Assembly: GCA_964429485.1 (NCBI GenBank)
Contig: CAYSBW010000006.1
Coordinates: 1-64,000 of the forward strand
Reading direction: 5' to 3'
Length of the DNA: 64,000 bases
From: JAPLKB01 sp964429485
Lineage (GTDB): Bacteria > Desulfobacterota > Syntrophorhabdia > Syntrophorhabdales > Syntrophorhabdaceae
In this document: one piece after another, positions 1 through 9,140 of the stretch
Layout of the letters: each line of letters opens with the position of its first letter
Position numbering within the stretch: position 1 is the stretch's first letter
Notes under the pieces: model-generated
Told to the model about the DNA's origin: nothing
Databases searched by the model: none
Seen by the model: the letters and a program-made list of their open reading frames with translations, nothing else
Program-made: the position numbers and the translations under genes

Positions 1-579
1 GCCTTCGGGCAGGGCAGTTCTTTCACCTGTAACACCGGTTACAGAAACAAAGTATATAAATCCGCCTGCTGCATCATTTATAACTCTCATGCGCTTTCCA
101 TCAGTAACAGGTGTTGCAAGAAAAATAGAAAGAATATTTTCCTTCAGTAGCAGATCAGAAAAAGGGTGAGCTTCTTCGGGCGGAAGATCAACGGTAAGTA
201 CTGCATCAACACCAGCCGCTGCCGCATCCTTTGCAAAGGCTTCGATCCCGTAGGCGTAGAAAGGATTGAAATAACCCATTAATATTATTGGTATTGAGTA
301 TTGATTCTTGAAATTCCTCACCAACTGAAGGATCTTTTTCAAGGTAGTTCCATTTTTTAAAGCTCTCTCCATTGCTCGCTGAATCACAGGCCCATCAGCC
401 ATTGGATCGGAAAAAGGCACACCAAGCTCAATTATGTCTGCTCCGTTCTCCGCAATAATGCTAAGTAAATCCATTGTCCTTCCAAGATCAGGATCACCGG
501 CTGTAACATAGGGGATGAAAGCTTTTTGACCTGTTTTTTTAAGTTTTTCAAATACACCGGTTATTTTATTACTTATCAT
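1..579 (-). CDS. trpA: Tryptophan synthase alpha subunit, partial (3' end outside window)
   Basis: My translation from an ATG at 579 gives 193 residues before the window edge; the family is usually about 260-270 aa. TrpA cleaves indole-3-glycerol phosphate to indole and glyceraldehyde 3-phosphate and channels indole to TrpB. Visible signatures: FIPYVTAGDPD near the N terminus, the catalytic Glu in IELGVPFSDPMADGP, and DLPPEEA followed by TDGKR. It is the last visible gene of the aromatic supraoperon, 19 nt after trpB, with a purine-rich GAGGAAAAGAG ribosome site just before the ATG. Nothing looks broken; the truncation is only the window boundary. Confidence 0.95.
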   Translation of the reverse strand, partial: MISNKITGVFEKLKKTGQKAFIPYVTAGDPDLGRTMDLLSIIAENGADIIELGVPFSDPMADGPVIQRAMERALKNGTTLKKILQLVRNFKNQYSIPIILMGYFNPFYAYGIEAFAKDAAAAGVDAVLTVDLPPEEAHPFSDLLLKENILSIFLATPVTDGKRMRVINDAAGGFIYFVSVTGVTGERTALPEG

Positions 580-598
580 GCTCTTTTCCTCATTCTCC

Positions 599-1762
599 TT
601 ATCTGATCCTTGACACCTGATCCACATCCTTATCACCTCTGCCTGAAAGGTTCACCACAACAATCTTTCCCCTTAACTCATCAGCATGTTTAATTACATA
701 AGCAATAGCATGACTGCTTTCCAGGGCAGGAATTATTCCCTCCTCTTTAGAAAGAAAATGGAAGGCTTCAAGAACCTCTTCATCAACAGCACAGGTATAT
801 TTCACTCTTTTGATATCTCTTAAAAAACTGTGTTCAGGGCCTACACTGGCATAATCAAGACCTGCAGAAACAGAATGGGTCTGTAGAATCTGACCATCTT
901 CATCCTGCAAAACATAACTTTTTGTACCCTGAAAAACACCTACCCTGCCTGAAGCAAATCTCGCCGCATGTTTGCCTGTTTCTATTCCAAGGCCTCCGGC
1001 CTCAACACCTATAAGGTCCACTTTCTCATCTTCTATAAAGGGATGGAATATTCCCATGGCATTGCTGCCCCCGCCCACACATGCTACAACAATGTCAGGC
1101 GCCCTTCCCTCTTTTTTAACAATCTGTCTGATCGTCTCTTTTCCTATTACTGAAACAAATTCCTTTACCATTGTCGGATAGGGATGAGGTCCAAAAACCG
1201 TGCCAAGTACATAATGTGTATTCCTGACATTGGTTACCCAGTCTCTCAAAGCTTCGTTTATAGCATCTTTCAGGGTTCTGCTGCCACTGTCCACACCTGC
1301 AATCTCAGCTCCAAGCATTTCCATTCTGGTTACATTCAATGCCTGTCTTTTCATGTCTTCAGTTCCCATATAGACTCTGCATTTCAGACCCAGAAGTGCA
1401 GATGCCGTGGCTGAAGCAACTCCATGCTGGCCTGCTCCTGTTTCGGCAATTATCCTTTCCTTACCCATCCACTTTGCCAGAAGAACCTGGCCGATAGCAT
1501 TGTTTATCTTGTGGGCGCCGGTATGACAGAGATCCTCCCTTTTAAGATAAAGTCTGATATTTTTTTTCCGTGAAATATTTGCAGCAAAATAAAGGGGTGT
1601 TGGTCTTCCCACATAATCAGTGAGATAGTGCATATATTCCTTCTGAAATGCCCTCGATCTTACATATTTAAGAAATCCCTTTTCCAATTCGTTCAGGGCA
1701 GGCATGAGCGTCTCAGGTACATAGGTACCGCCATAATCACCAAAATAACCTTTTACTTTCAT
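599..1762 (-). CDS. trpB: Tryptophan synthase beta subunit
   Basis: 387 aa, normal length for the standard TrpB1 type. It condenses indole with serine using pyridoxal phosphate. The PLP lysine lies in HTGAHKINNAIG (K85), the catalytic Glu in AETGAGQHGVA, and the phosphate-binding glycine loop is GGGSNAMG. The C terminus carries LSGRGDKD, typical of the family. The start ATG overlaps the trpF stop by 4 nt (ATGA), implying translational coupling, and trpA follows after 19 nt. The MKVKGYFGDYGGTYVPETL beginning matches the usual TrpB start, so the start is well supported. Confidence 0.98.
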   Translation of the reverse strand: MKVKGYFGDYGGTYVPETLMPALNELEKGFLKYVRSRAFQKEYMHYLTDYVGRPTPLYFAANISRKKNIRLYLKREDLCHTGAHKINNAIGQVLLAKWMGKERIIAETGAGQHGVASATASALLGLKCRVYMGTEDMKRQALNVTRMEMLGAEIAGVDSGSRTLKDAINEALRDWVTNVRNTHYVLGTVFGPHPYPTMVKEFVSVIGKETIRQIVKKEGRAPDIVVACVGGGSNAMGIFHPFIEDEKVDLIGVEAGGLGIETGKHAARFASGRVGVFQGTKSYVLQDEDGQILQTHSVSAGLDYASVGPEHSFLRDIKRVKYTCAVDEEVLEAFHFLSKEEGIIPALESSHAIAYVIKHADELRGKIVVVNLSGRGDKDVDQVSRIR

Positions 1763-2376
1763 CTTAATCCTTTTATCTTTTCAAATATTTTCAACATTTT
1801 CTCCGGGTCTTTCCTGCCGGGTTCTGATTCAACACCTGATGCCATATCTATGGCATAGGGATTCAACTTTAATGCTTCATCAATATTAGAGGCATTTATT
1901 CCGCCTGCAAGTATAAAGGGCCTGTTAAAATCCTTCAATAAATCCCAGTTAAATTTTGTGCCGCTTCCACCGTGCATTTTTTCATTATAACTGTCAAGAA
2001 GCGGAAAATATTCTGAAACTTCGGCTTTTTTTAAATCCTCCCCATCTCTTATCCTGAAAGCCATAATGGTTGCAGCAGGAATAGGTTTCCCGCACAGGCT
2101 GATGTCATCATAATAAACCTGCACCCTGTCAAGATTGCAATAATCTTTAATCTCCAGGATTCTTTCCCGGCTCTCACGCACAAAAACACCGCATTTCACA
2201 ACAAAGGGCGGGAGGCCGGATATTATCTCCCTTGCTCGATCAGTCGATATAAATCGTTTGCTTGCCTCATAAAAAACAAAGCCTAATGCATCAGCGCCCA
2301 TTTCCACGGCCAGCAAAGCATCGGCTTTATTGGTTATTCCGCAAATTTTAACCAGCGTTTTCAAAATTAACCACAC
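1759..2376 (-). CDS. trpF: Phosphoribosylanthranilate isomerase
   Basis: About 205 aa, a single (beta/alpha)8 enzyme that isomerises phosphoribosylanthranilate to CdRP. VKICGIT contains the catalytic Cys; the C-terminal phosphate-binding region is FILAGGINASN with AIDMASGVESEPGRKD. TrpF is separate from TrpC here, not fused as in E. coli. The start is uncertain: a GTG at 2376 (overlapping the trpC stop by 10 nt) or an in-frame TTG at 2364 that begins MKTLVKICGIT; neither has a strong Shine-Dalgarno, which fits coupling to trpC. The stop overlaps trpB. Confidence 0.95.
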   Translation of the reverse strand: MWLILKTLVKICGITNKADALLAVEMGADALGFVFYEASKRFISTDRAREIISGLPPFVVKCGVFVRESRERILEIKDYCNLDRVQVYYDDISLCGKPIPAATIMAFRIRDGEDLKKAEVSEYFPLLDSYNEKMHGGSGTKFNWDLLKDFNRPFILAGGINASNIDEALKLNPYAIDMASGVESEPGRKDPEKMLKIFEKIKGLR

Positions 2377-3146
2377 ATTTCCCTGAGTTTTTTCCCGGGA
2401 TCTTCCGAAAGAATAAGGGAAGTACCGATTAAAAATCCGCTCACACCATACTTCATAAATTCCTCTATATGTCTTCTTTCTTCAATACCGCTTTCCACTA
2501 TTACCGGCAAGGATTCAGGTATATTTCTGATAATCCGGTGAGATATGGAAAGATCAACCTTGAGAGTTTCAAGATTCCTGTTATTTAGACCGAGAATAAA
2601 ACCTTCAAGGTGAGCGATTTTTTTATATGTATTCAGACTGTGGATTTCAAGCAGGACATCAATATCAAGCTGCCCGGCAATTTCAAGATATCTTGTTATC
2701 TCAACAATATCAAGCGCCTCTCCTATCAGGAGCACTGCATCGGCTCCGGCTGCTTTTGCCTGGTATATTTCATATTCATCAACAATAAAATCCTTTCTTA
2801 AAAGTGGCAAATCCACAACTTTTCTTGCAAAGGGGATATAATCAAGGGACCCCTTAAAGTATTTCTCTTCAGTAAGGATGGATACTGCCGAAGCTCCTCC
2901 CTGCTCATAGCTGACAAGCAGTTCCTGCAAATCAGGATTATCCACCAATATCCCCCTTGAAGGTGATGCCTTTTTCACTTCTGCAATAATGTTGATTTTT
3001 TCAGGATATCGCCTGGAAAATGTCTCATAGAAAGGTCTTTTCCTGATCCCGGATATCTTTTTTATGATATCTGCAAGAGGAATTGCCATCTTTTGCTCCT
3101 CTACCAATCTCTTTTTTTCTTTTAGAACTTTTTCAAGGAATGTCAT
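2367..3146 (-). CDS. trpC: Indole-3-glycerol phosphate synthase
   Basis: 259 aa, normal length for a monofunctional TrpC. Converts CdRP to indole-3-glycerol phosphate. Signatures: IIAEVKKASPSRG (catalytic Lys and substrate loop), LLRKDFIVDEYQ-like LLRKDFIVDEYEIYQA, LGLNNRNLETLKVDL, and VESGIEE followed by GFLIGTSL. It begins 2 nt after trpD ends and overlaps trpF at its 3' end, so the three genes are almost certainly co-translated. Confidence 0.97.
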   Translation of the reverse strand: MTFLEKVLKEKKRLVEEQKMAIPLADIIKKISGIRKRPFYETFSRRYPEKINIIAEVKKASPSRGILVDNPDLQELLVSYEQGGASAVSILTEEKYFKGSLDYIPFARKVVDLPLLRKDFIVDEYEIYQAKAAGADAVLLIGEALDIVEITRYLEIAGQLDIDVLLEIHSLNTYKKIAHLEGFILGLNNRNLETLKVDLSISHRIIRNIPESLPVIVESGIEERRHIEEFMKYGVSGFLIGTSLILSEDPGKKLREMCG

Positions 3147-3148
3147 GG

Positions 3149-4189
3149 TCAGGCTGCCTTTGCCATTTCTTCGAGCTTTTTAAAGGCGCTCCCTGAATCA
3201 ATAATTTCCTGAGCATAGGCTATGCCTTCTTTCACATCCGGTCTAACACCGGCAACATAGAAAGCAGCTCCTGCATTAACAAGAACTGCCGCCTTCTTTG
3301 CGCCGTTAGTCTTACCCGAGAGGATGCTTTTGAGAATTTGTGCATTTTCCTGGGCATCTCCTCCTCTTAAATCATCCATACTGTATTCATCAAATCCGAA
3401 ATCCTTCGGGTTTATAATATAATTTTTTATTTTGCCTTCCTTTATTTCAGACACCTTTGTATCAGTAGTTACAGAAATTTCATCCATTCCGTCTCTTCCA
3501 TGCACAATCATAGCCCTTTCTGTATTAAGCTTTAAAAGCACTGCAGCAAACATTTCACAGAGAGCTTCACTGTATACTCCAAGCAAAAGATGTTTCGCTG
3601 AAGCAGGGTTGGTCAAAGGACCGAGCATATTAAATATTGTCCTGATACCTATTTCTCTCCTCGGACCCGATGCATGTCTTGTTGAACCATGAAACACAGG
3701 GGCAAACATAAATGCTATGCCTATCTCATTTATATATTTTGCCACCAAATCAGGAGATGCCTCAATGTTAATGCCAAGTTTTTCCAATACATCAGCGCTG
3801 CCGCAACGACTTGAAACAGATCTGTTGCCGTGCTTTGCCACAACAACACCTCCTGCAGCCACTACAATTGCAGAAGCAGTTGATATATTGAAGGTCATGG
3901 TGCTGTCTCCCCCTGTACCTACAATATCGATTATCACCCCATTACGCCTGCCTATGCATTGAATGATCTCTTCCCCGTTCAGGGCAATTCTTGCGGCCTT
4001 GTTTCGCATTACCTTCACTGCTCCTACAACTTCATTAACTGTTTCACCCTTGATACGCAATGCTGTAATCAATGATGCAATCTGGGCTGAGGTAACCTTC
4101 CCTTCCATAATATCATCCATTACCTGAGCCATTTCATCTTCTTCAAGATGAACCATATTTACCACCTTATCAATAGCTTTTCTGATCAT
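3149..4189 (-). CDS. trpD: Anthranilate phosphoribosyltransferase
   Basis: 346 aa, monofunctional TrpD (not fused to TrpG). Transfers phosphoribose from PRPP to anthranilate. Family motifs are clear: GTGGDSTMTFNIST (PRPP loop; usually GTGGD), KHGNRSVSSRCGSADVLEKLG, and FNMLGPLTNPA. The last segment GMDEISVTTDTKV carries the conserved DE pair for metal-PRPP binding. It lies 5 nt after trpG and 2 nt before trpC in the operon. Confidence 0.98.
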   Translation of the reverse strand: MIRKAIDKVVNMVHLEEDEMAQVMDDIMEGKVTSAQIASLITALRIKGETVNEVVGAVKVMRNKAARIALNGEEIIQCIGRRNGVIIDIVGTGGDSTMTFNISTASAIVVAAGGVVVAKHGNRSVSSRCGSADVLEKLGINIEASPDLVAKYINEIGIAFMFAPVFHGSTRHASGPRREIGIRTIFNMLGPLTNPASAKHLLLGVYSEALCEMFAAVLLKLNTERAMIVHGRDGMDEISVTTDTKVSEIKEGKIKNYIINPKDFGFDEYSMDDLRGGDAQENAQILKSILSGKTNGAKKAAVLVNAGAAFYVAGVRPDVKEGIAYAQEIIDSGSAFKKLEEMAKAA

Positions 4190-4194
4190 AATCT

Positions 4195-4776
4195 TTAACC
4201 CCCATTTATTTGAGAAATTAGCAGGAAATTCTTTAATATCCTTATTCCTTCCTTTGTAAGGATGGATTCCGGATGAAACTGGACACCTTCAAGAATATAT
4301 TCTCTGTGTCTCATTCCCATAACCTCACCATCTTTTGTCCACGCAGACACTTCAAAAATATCCTCCAATCCCTTCATATCAACGGCAAGGGAATGGTAAC
4401 GGGTGGCGTTAAATGGATTATCAATATTCTCCATAATAGTTTTTCCGTCATGAAATATCTGTGATGTTTTGCCATGCATGAGCTCCTTCGCAAGAACGAT
4501 TTCTGCTCCGAACGCATATCCTATAGCCTGATGTCCAAGACAGACTCCAAGAATAGGGATTCTTCCGGCAAAATGTTTTATTACTTCAACAGATATTCCT
4601 GCATTTCCAGGAATACCAGGCCCAGGAGATATTACTATCCTGTCCGGCATCATCTTCTCTATTTCTTCAGGAGTAATCATATCGTTCCTGCAGACTGTCA
4701 CCTCTTCGCCCAGTTCATTAAAATACTGGACAAGATTATAGGTAAAGGAATCATAGTTATCTATCATCAGCAGCAT
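4195..4776 (-). CDS. trpG: Anthranilate synthase, glutamine amidotransferase subunit
   Basis: 193 aa class I glutamine amidotransferase that supplies ammonia to TrpE. Catalytic triad visible: Cys79 in GVCLGHQAIG, and His168 and Glu170 in QFHPES. The oxyanion-strand motif SPGPGIP precedes it. It starts immediately (1 nt) after trpE, the classic TrpEG arrangement. In many bacteria this subunit also serves 4-amino-4-deoxychorismate synthase; nothing in the window decides that. Confidence 0.97.
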   Translation of the reverse strand: MLLMIDNYDSFTYNLVQYFNELGEEVTVCRNDMITPEEIEKMMPDRIVISPGPGIPGNAGISVEVIKHFAGRIPILGVCLGHQAIGYAFGAEIVLAKELMHGKTSQIFHDGKTIMENIDNPFNATRYHSLAVDMKGLEDIFEVSAWTKDGEVMGMRHREYILEGVQFHPESILTKEGIRILKNFLLISQINGG

Positions 4777-4777
4777 G

Positions 4778-6247
4778 TCAGTCTATTATCTCCTTTAACT
4801 CCATTATGGATTTTATAAGAGCCTGTGATTTATGAAGCGTTTCCTGATATTCGGTCTCAGGCACGGAATCAGCCACAATTCCTGCCCCGGCCTGAACATA
4901 AACCCTGTTCTTCTTCTTGAGGAGAGTTCTTATTGTGATACAAAAATCCATATTGCCGTTATAGGTAAAATAACCCACAGATCCTGCATAAAATTCACGC
5001 TTTTCCTTCTCCAGCTCTTCTATGATTTCCATAGCTCTTATCTTTGGAGCGCCGGAAACAGTGCCTGCAGGAAAAGTAGCCTGAAAAACATCAAAGGCAT
5101 CCATACCGGCTTTCACTCTGCCCTTGACAGCCGATACAATATGCATCACATGGGAATACCTTTCAATTCCCATAAATTCTGGCACAGACACACTCCCTGC
5201 TTCAGAAATTCTTCCCACATCATTCCTTCCAAGATCAACAAGCATGGTATGTTCAGCCAGCTCCTTTGCATCAGATAAAAGTTCCTTTGCAAGAGATTCG
5301 TCTTCCTCCCTGTTTTTGCCTCTTCTCCTCGTGCCTGCTATAGGTCTAACTTCAACTTCTCCATTCTCCATTTTCACCAGAGTTTCAGGAGAAGTACCTA
5401 TAAGGCTGTAATCGAGATAATCAAGAAGGAACATATAAGGTGATGGGTTAACCACCCTCAATGCCCTGTAAAGAGTCAGATTATCAATTGAAATTTCCAT
5501 TTCAAGTCTCTGGGATAAAACAACCTGGATTGCATCACCGGCGCGTATATATGTCTTTGCCTTCCCTACCATTCCTTCAAATTCTTCCTTGGTTGTATTA
5601 CTACCCAGCATTTTTGCAGACATTTCTCCTTCTCTGGCGAAAACAAAGGGAGAACGCACTATATTTTTCAGTCCGTCAATCTCGGCAGCTCCTTCTTCAA
5701 GGTTGCTTTGAAGGCTTTTATCATGCTTTGCATCATGAAACACAAAGAGGGTCATTTTCCTGGTGTAATTATCAAAAACTATGAGCTTTTTCGGAAAGAT
5801 AAACTGCATGTCGTAAAGATTCAGAACTTCTTTATTCCTGTCAGGAATACTTTCAAAAAACCTCACAACATCGTAACCAACATAACCTACAGGCCCTCCT
5901 AACCGGGCAATATTATCGGGAAAACAGAAATCTTTGAATTTGTTTACAATTTTTTTAAAATCCAAAAAAGGGTTTTCACTTTCAAAGGAATCTTCTATAA
6001 AACCTTTCAGAGAGACTCTGTTTCCTTTGCTTTTGAATATAAGGAATGGATCAAATCCTATAAAAGAAAATCTGCCCAGTCTTTCCCTGGCCTCAACGCT
6101 TTCAAGAAGGAATGAGGGGGATTCGGGATATGCATTTTTTAATTTCATGTAACATGATAATGGCGTATCAAGATCTGCCAGTATCTCCCTGAAAAACGGC
6201 TGTATATCGTCTTTTCCTGAATGTGTGAGAAATTCAATATAGTTCAT
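4778..6247 (-). CDS. trpE: Anthranilate synthase component I
   Basis: 489 aa, typical TrpE length. Converts chorismate to anthranilate with TrpG ammonia, the committed step to Trp. The N-terminal domain contains the LLES motif (residues 47-50) that forms part of the tryptophan feedback-inhibition site, so the enzyme is likely Trp-sensitive. The C-terminal chorismate-binding domain has GTSPE, RPIAGTRRRG, DLGRNDVGR, FPAGTVSGAPKIRAME and AGAGIVADS. It lies 9 nt after tyrA and 1 nt before trpG. Confidence 0.98.
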   Translation of the reverse strand: MNYIEFLTHSGKDDIQPFFREILADLDTPLSCYMKLKNAYPESPSFLLESVEARERLGRFSFIGFDPFLIFKSKGNRVSLKGFIEDSFESENPFLDFKKIVNKFKDFCFPDNIARLGGPVGYVGYDVVRFFESIPDRNKEVLNLYDMQFIFPKKLIVFDNYTRKMTLFVFHDAKHDKSLQSNLEEGAAEIDGLKNIVRSPFVFAREGEMSAKMLGSNTTKEEFEGMVGKAKTYIRAGDAIQVVLSQRLEMEISIDNLTLYRALRVVNPSPYMFLLDYLDYSLIGTSPETLVKMENGEVEVRPIAGTRRRGKNREEDESLAKELLSDAKELAEHTMLVDLGRNDVGRISEAGSVSVPEFMGIERYSHVMHIVSAVKGRVKAGMDAFDVFQATFPAGTVSGAPKIRAMEIIEELEKEKREFYAGSVGYFTYNGNMDFCITIRTLLKKKNRVYVQAGAGIVADSVPETEYQETLHKSQALIKSIMELKEIID

Positions 6248-6256
6248 AAAATTTCA

Positions 6257-7054
6257 CTAACAGGAACCATCTTCCTGTAAAATATTTCTTCTTAATTTAG
6301 CGAAAAAACTCTCCAGCTCCTCGCTATCCTTTCCTTTTATAATATGCTTTAAAAATTCAAGCTTTGCCGTGATTCTGTCCAGTTCAGCAATGGAATGAGG
6401 GTTGAACAATATCTCTGTCAGAAGATGGTTGTCTTCTGACAGGAGGCCATTTGCTATTTTCATATGCTTTGAAAATGTCGTACCCGGGACAACCCTTTTG
6501 CCCACACAGGAAGCAAATGTGATTGAAGAAATAAAAGGAAGGGTAAGAGAATATGCCATCATTCTGTCATGTTCTTCAAATGAATATTCAAATATTTTTA
6601 TTTTCAGTTTTTCAAAAAATTCTCTGAAAAAATCAGCTCCATTTCTGTCGGATTCCTTTATAATGATCGCGCTTTCTTCTTGAAGAACATTCATATCTGC
6701 AAAGGTAGGACCGAACATTGGATGAACCGACACAAACCTGAAGGGGCTTTGTTTGTAATAATCGACTATTTCTCCCTTTATTGTTGCAAGATCACAGATA
6801 ATACATTCTTTTGGAATATATCGGGAAATATCCTGAAAAACAGAAACGGTCTTCTGCAAACTTACTGCATTGATTAAATAATCCGGTTTGAAAGATGCAA
6901 TTTCAGCAATATTCTGAAACACAATCGTATCCTGCCCGATGAAACAATCCAGCTTCGCTTTATCAGTATCATAAACACCTGTTTCGTGACTGAATGAAAA
7001 TTCCCTTGTAAGCCAGGAACCCATTTTGCCTGCGCCGATTATGACAATTTTCAT
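6257..7054 (-). CDS. tyrA: Prephenate dehydrogenase (TyrA family)
   Basis: 265 aa. The N-terminal Rossmann fold is clear (IVIIGAGKMGSWL at residues 3-15), followed by CDLATIKGEIV and SVHPMFGPT, the family region that binds the prephenate carboxylates, and an all-helical C-terminal domain. It makes 4-hydroxyphenylpyruvate, the tyrosine precursor. The protein is short, with no fused chorismate mutase or ACT domain, like archaeal and many deltaproteobacterial TyrA proteins. Cofactor preference (NAD or NADP) and whether arogenate is accepted cannot be judged. It overlaps pheA by one nucleotide. Confidence 0.9.
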   Translation of the reverse strand: MKIVIIGAGKMGSWLTREFSFSHETGVYDTDKAKLDCFIGQDTIVFQNIAEIASFKPDYLINAVSLQKTVSVFQDISRYIPKECIICDLATIKGEIVDYYKQSPFRFVSVHPMFGPTFADMNVLQEESAIIIKESDRNGADFFREFFEKLKIKIFEYSFEEHDRMMAYSLTLPFISSITFASCVGKRVVPGTTFSKHMKIANGLLSEDNHLLTEILFNPHSIAELDRITAKLEFLKHIIKGKDSEELESFFAKLRRNILQEDGSC

Positions 7055-8127
7055 TACACCGCTCCTTTAAATGATTTGTAACAACCGAGAAATTTGAAAC
7101 TCACAGTTAAATTTTTCACTTCCTCGAGGGCAGCCGACACTGTTTCATCTTTATCCGAGCCTTCAAGGTCGAGGAAAAACACATATTTGCCGGGATCATC
7201 TTTTGCAGGTCTTGATTCTATCCTTGTAAGATTTATATTCCTGTCATAGAAATTTTTAAGAACTGTGAACAAACCGCCAACTTCATGCCTTACAGAAAAT
7301 ATTATTGAGCACTTATCTCCTGAATCAACAGATACCTCCCTGGACAAAACAATGAACCTCGTGGAATTTGAACCATGGTCTTCTATGTTTTCTTTTATTA
7401 TTTCAAGATTGTACAGATCGGCACAGATTTTATTGGCAATAACACCTGTAGCTTCAGGTCTCTTTTCAGACAGCATTTTTGCTGATCCGGCAGTATCATA
7501 AAAGGGCCTTGCCTCAAACCCATGCCTTAAAATAAATTTACGACATTGGGCAAGAGCCTGGGGATGGGAATAGACAACCTTCAAATCCCGGTATTCTGTT
7601 TCAGGAAGAGTAAGAAGACAATGGTGAATCGGTATGCTGATTTCTCCCACAATCTTGAGGTCAGTATTGATTAAAAGATCATTAACCTGAGTCACTGCGC
7701 CTTCAAGGGAGTTTTCAACAGGCACAATACCAAAATCAATCTGCCCTGTTTCAACTTCATTGAAAACCTCGGCAAATTCCTTGCATGAAACCGGCACCAG
7801 TGAATTATTATGGGAAAGAGCTGCAAATTCGCTATAAGCACCGTGTTCGCCCTGGAAGCCTATAAGTTTCAGAATCTGTGTTTGGATATCCTTACTTTCA
7901 TCAATTATAATTTTGTATAATCTCTCTGAAAATTCCGGTTTCAAGACATTGCGGGAACTTCTTTTCACATTTTCTATCACCTTCTGCTCACGATCATCAT
8001 CGGAAATTTCATTTTTAAATTTTCTTGATCTGACAGCAAGCTCCATTCTCTGATTAAGAAGTTCAATAACACCACGGTCAATCATATCAATTTTTTTTCT
8101 TATAATATTAAGTTCTTCGTTATTCAT
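7054..8127 (-). CDS. pheA: Bifunctional chorismate mutase / prephenate dehydratase (P-protein)
   Basis: 357 aa with three modules in order: an AroQ chorismate mutase helix bundle (about 1-85, IRKKIDMIDRGVIELLNQR), a prephenate dehydratase domain (about 95-270; GFQGEHGAYSE, and NSTRFIVLSR with the TRF motif), and an ACT regulatory domain (about 275-357) with the ESRP motif associated with Phe binding. It therefore carries chorismate to phenylpyruvate and is probably feedback-inhibited by Phe. It is the only chorismate mutase seen here, so it must also feed TyrA unless another exists elsewhere. Confidence 0.97.
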   Translation of the reverse strand: MNNEELNIIRKKIDMIDRGVIELLNQRMELAVRSRKFKNEISDDDREQKVIENVKRSSRNVLKPEFSERLYKIIIDESKDIQTQILKLIGFQGEHGAYSEFAALSHNNSLVPVSCKEFAEVFNEVETGQIDFGIVPVENSLEGAVTQVNDLLINTDLKIVGEISIPIHHCLLTLPETEYRDLKVVYSHPQALAQCRKFILRHGFEARPFYDTAGSAKMLSEKRPEATGVIANKICADLYNLEIIKENIEDHGSNSTRFIVLSREVSVDSGDKCSIIFSVRHEVGGLFTVLKNFYDRNINLTRIESRPAKDDPGKYVFFLDLEGSDKDETVSAALEEVKNLTVSFKFLGCYKSFKGAV

Positions 8128-9140
8128 TTAAATATCCCTTCCTTATTAAAGTTGTTTTTCCATGACCCCTGCGAATGCACAAGCATCAGGTCTGCAAGTA
8201 CAATCGCAGTAATAGCCTCCAAAATAACAGGCACTCTCAGTGCAATGCAGGTGTCATGTCTTCCTGATATTTTCAGTTCCACCCTTTCATTGGTCTTAAG
8301 GTCAATCGTATGCTGGATCATCTGAATGCTTGAGGTAGGTTTTACAGCTACTTTGAAAAAAATATCATTTCCGTTTGTTATACCACCATTAATACCACCG
8401 GCATTATTTGTCCCTGTTTCACCATTTATATTGATGATCTCATCATTGCATTCGCTTCCACGCATCCTGGCACAGGAAAAACCTCCGCCAAATTCTATCC
8501 CCTTCACAGCAGGTATGGCAAAGGCCATATGGCTGATAAGAGATTCCACAGAGTCAAAAAAAGGCTCACCCAGTCCTGCAGATAAATTACAGGTTCTGCA
8601 AACCACAATCCCGCCTATGGAATCCCCGCATTCCACAGCAGACCGGACAGAAGATGGTATATCCTGTGATCCTCCTGCTTCAATGAGTGTTGCTTCTACA
8701 TTTGAAGGTTTAATAAGCAGTTTCGCTATCACTCCTGCAGCAACCAGACCGGCTGTAAGTCTTCCTGAAAAATGTCCGCTACCGCGATAGTCATTGAAGC
8801 CATCATATTTTTTCCAGGCCGTAAAATCTGCCTGCCCTGGTCTGGGAGTGTTTTTTATCCTCTCATAAGAGCTGGAATCAACATCCCTGTTATCAAAGAT
8901 AATACATATGGGAGCTCCTGTTGTCCTGTTGTTAAAAATACCGCTTTTTATAACAGGTATATCCTCTTCTTTTCGGGGTGTCGTGCCTTCTATCCCACCC
9001 ATTCTTCTTTTTAAATCATGTGAAAAATCCTGAACTGTAACAGGCAGGCCGGCTGGACAACCATCAACCACCACACCAACACAGGGCCCATGGGATTCTC
9101 CAAATATGGATACTCTGAAAATACGTCCGAAACTATTCAT
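8124..9140 (-). CDS. aroC: Chorismate synthase
   Basis: 338 aa. Makes chorismate from EPSP using reduced FMN. Signatures: FRVSIFGESHGPCVGVVVDGCPAG at the N terminus, RRMGG, RPGQAD, YRGSGHFSGRLTAG in mid-protein, and GGINGGITNG near residue 250. Length is slightly below the usual 350-390 aa but all core motifs are present. It overlaps pheA by 4 nt and aroA by 8 nt. Confidence 0.97.
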   Translation of the reverse strand: MNSFGRIFRVSIFGESHGPCVGVVVDGCPAGLPVTVQDFSHDLKRRMGGIEGTTPRKEEDIPVIKSGIFNNRTTGAPICIIFDNRDVDSSSYERIKNTPRPGQADFTAWKKYDGFNDYRGSGHFSGRLTAGLVAAGVIAKLLIKPSNVEATLIEAGGSQDIPSSVRSAVECGDSIGGIVVCRTCNLSAGLGEPFFDSVESLISHMAFAIPAVKGIEFGGGFSCARMRGSECNDEIININGETGTNNAGGINGGITNGNDIFFKVAVKPTSSIQMIQHTIDLKTNERVELKISGRHDTCIALRVPVILEAITAIVLADLMLVHSQGSWKNNFNKEGIFK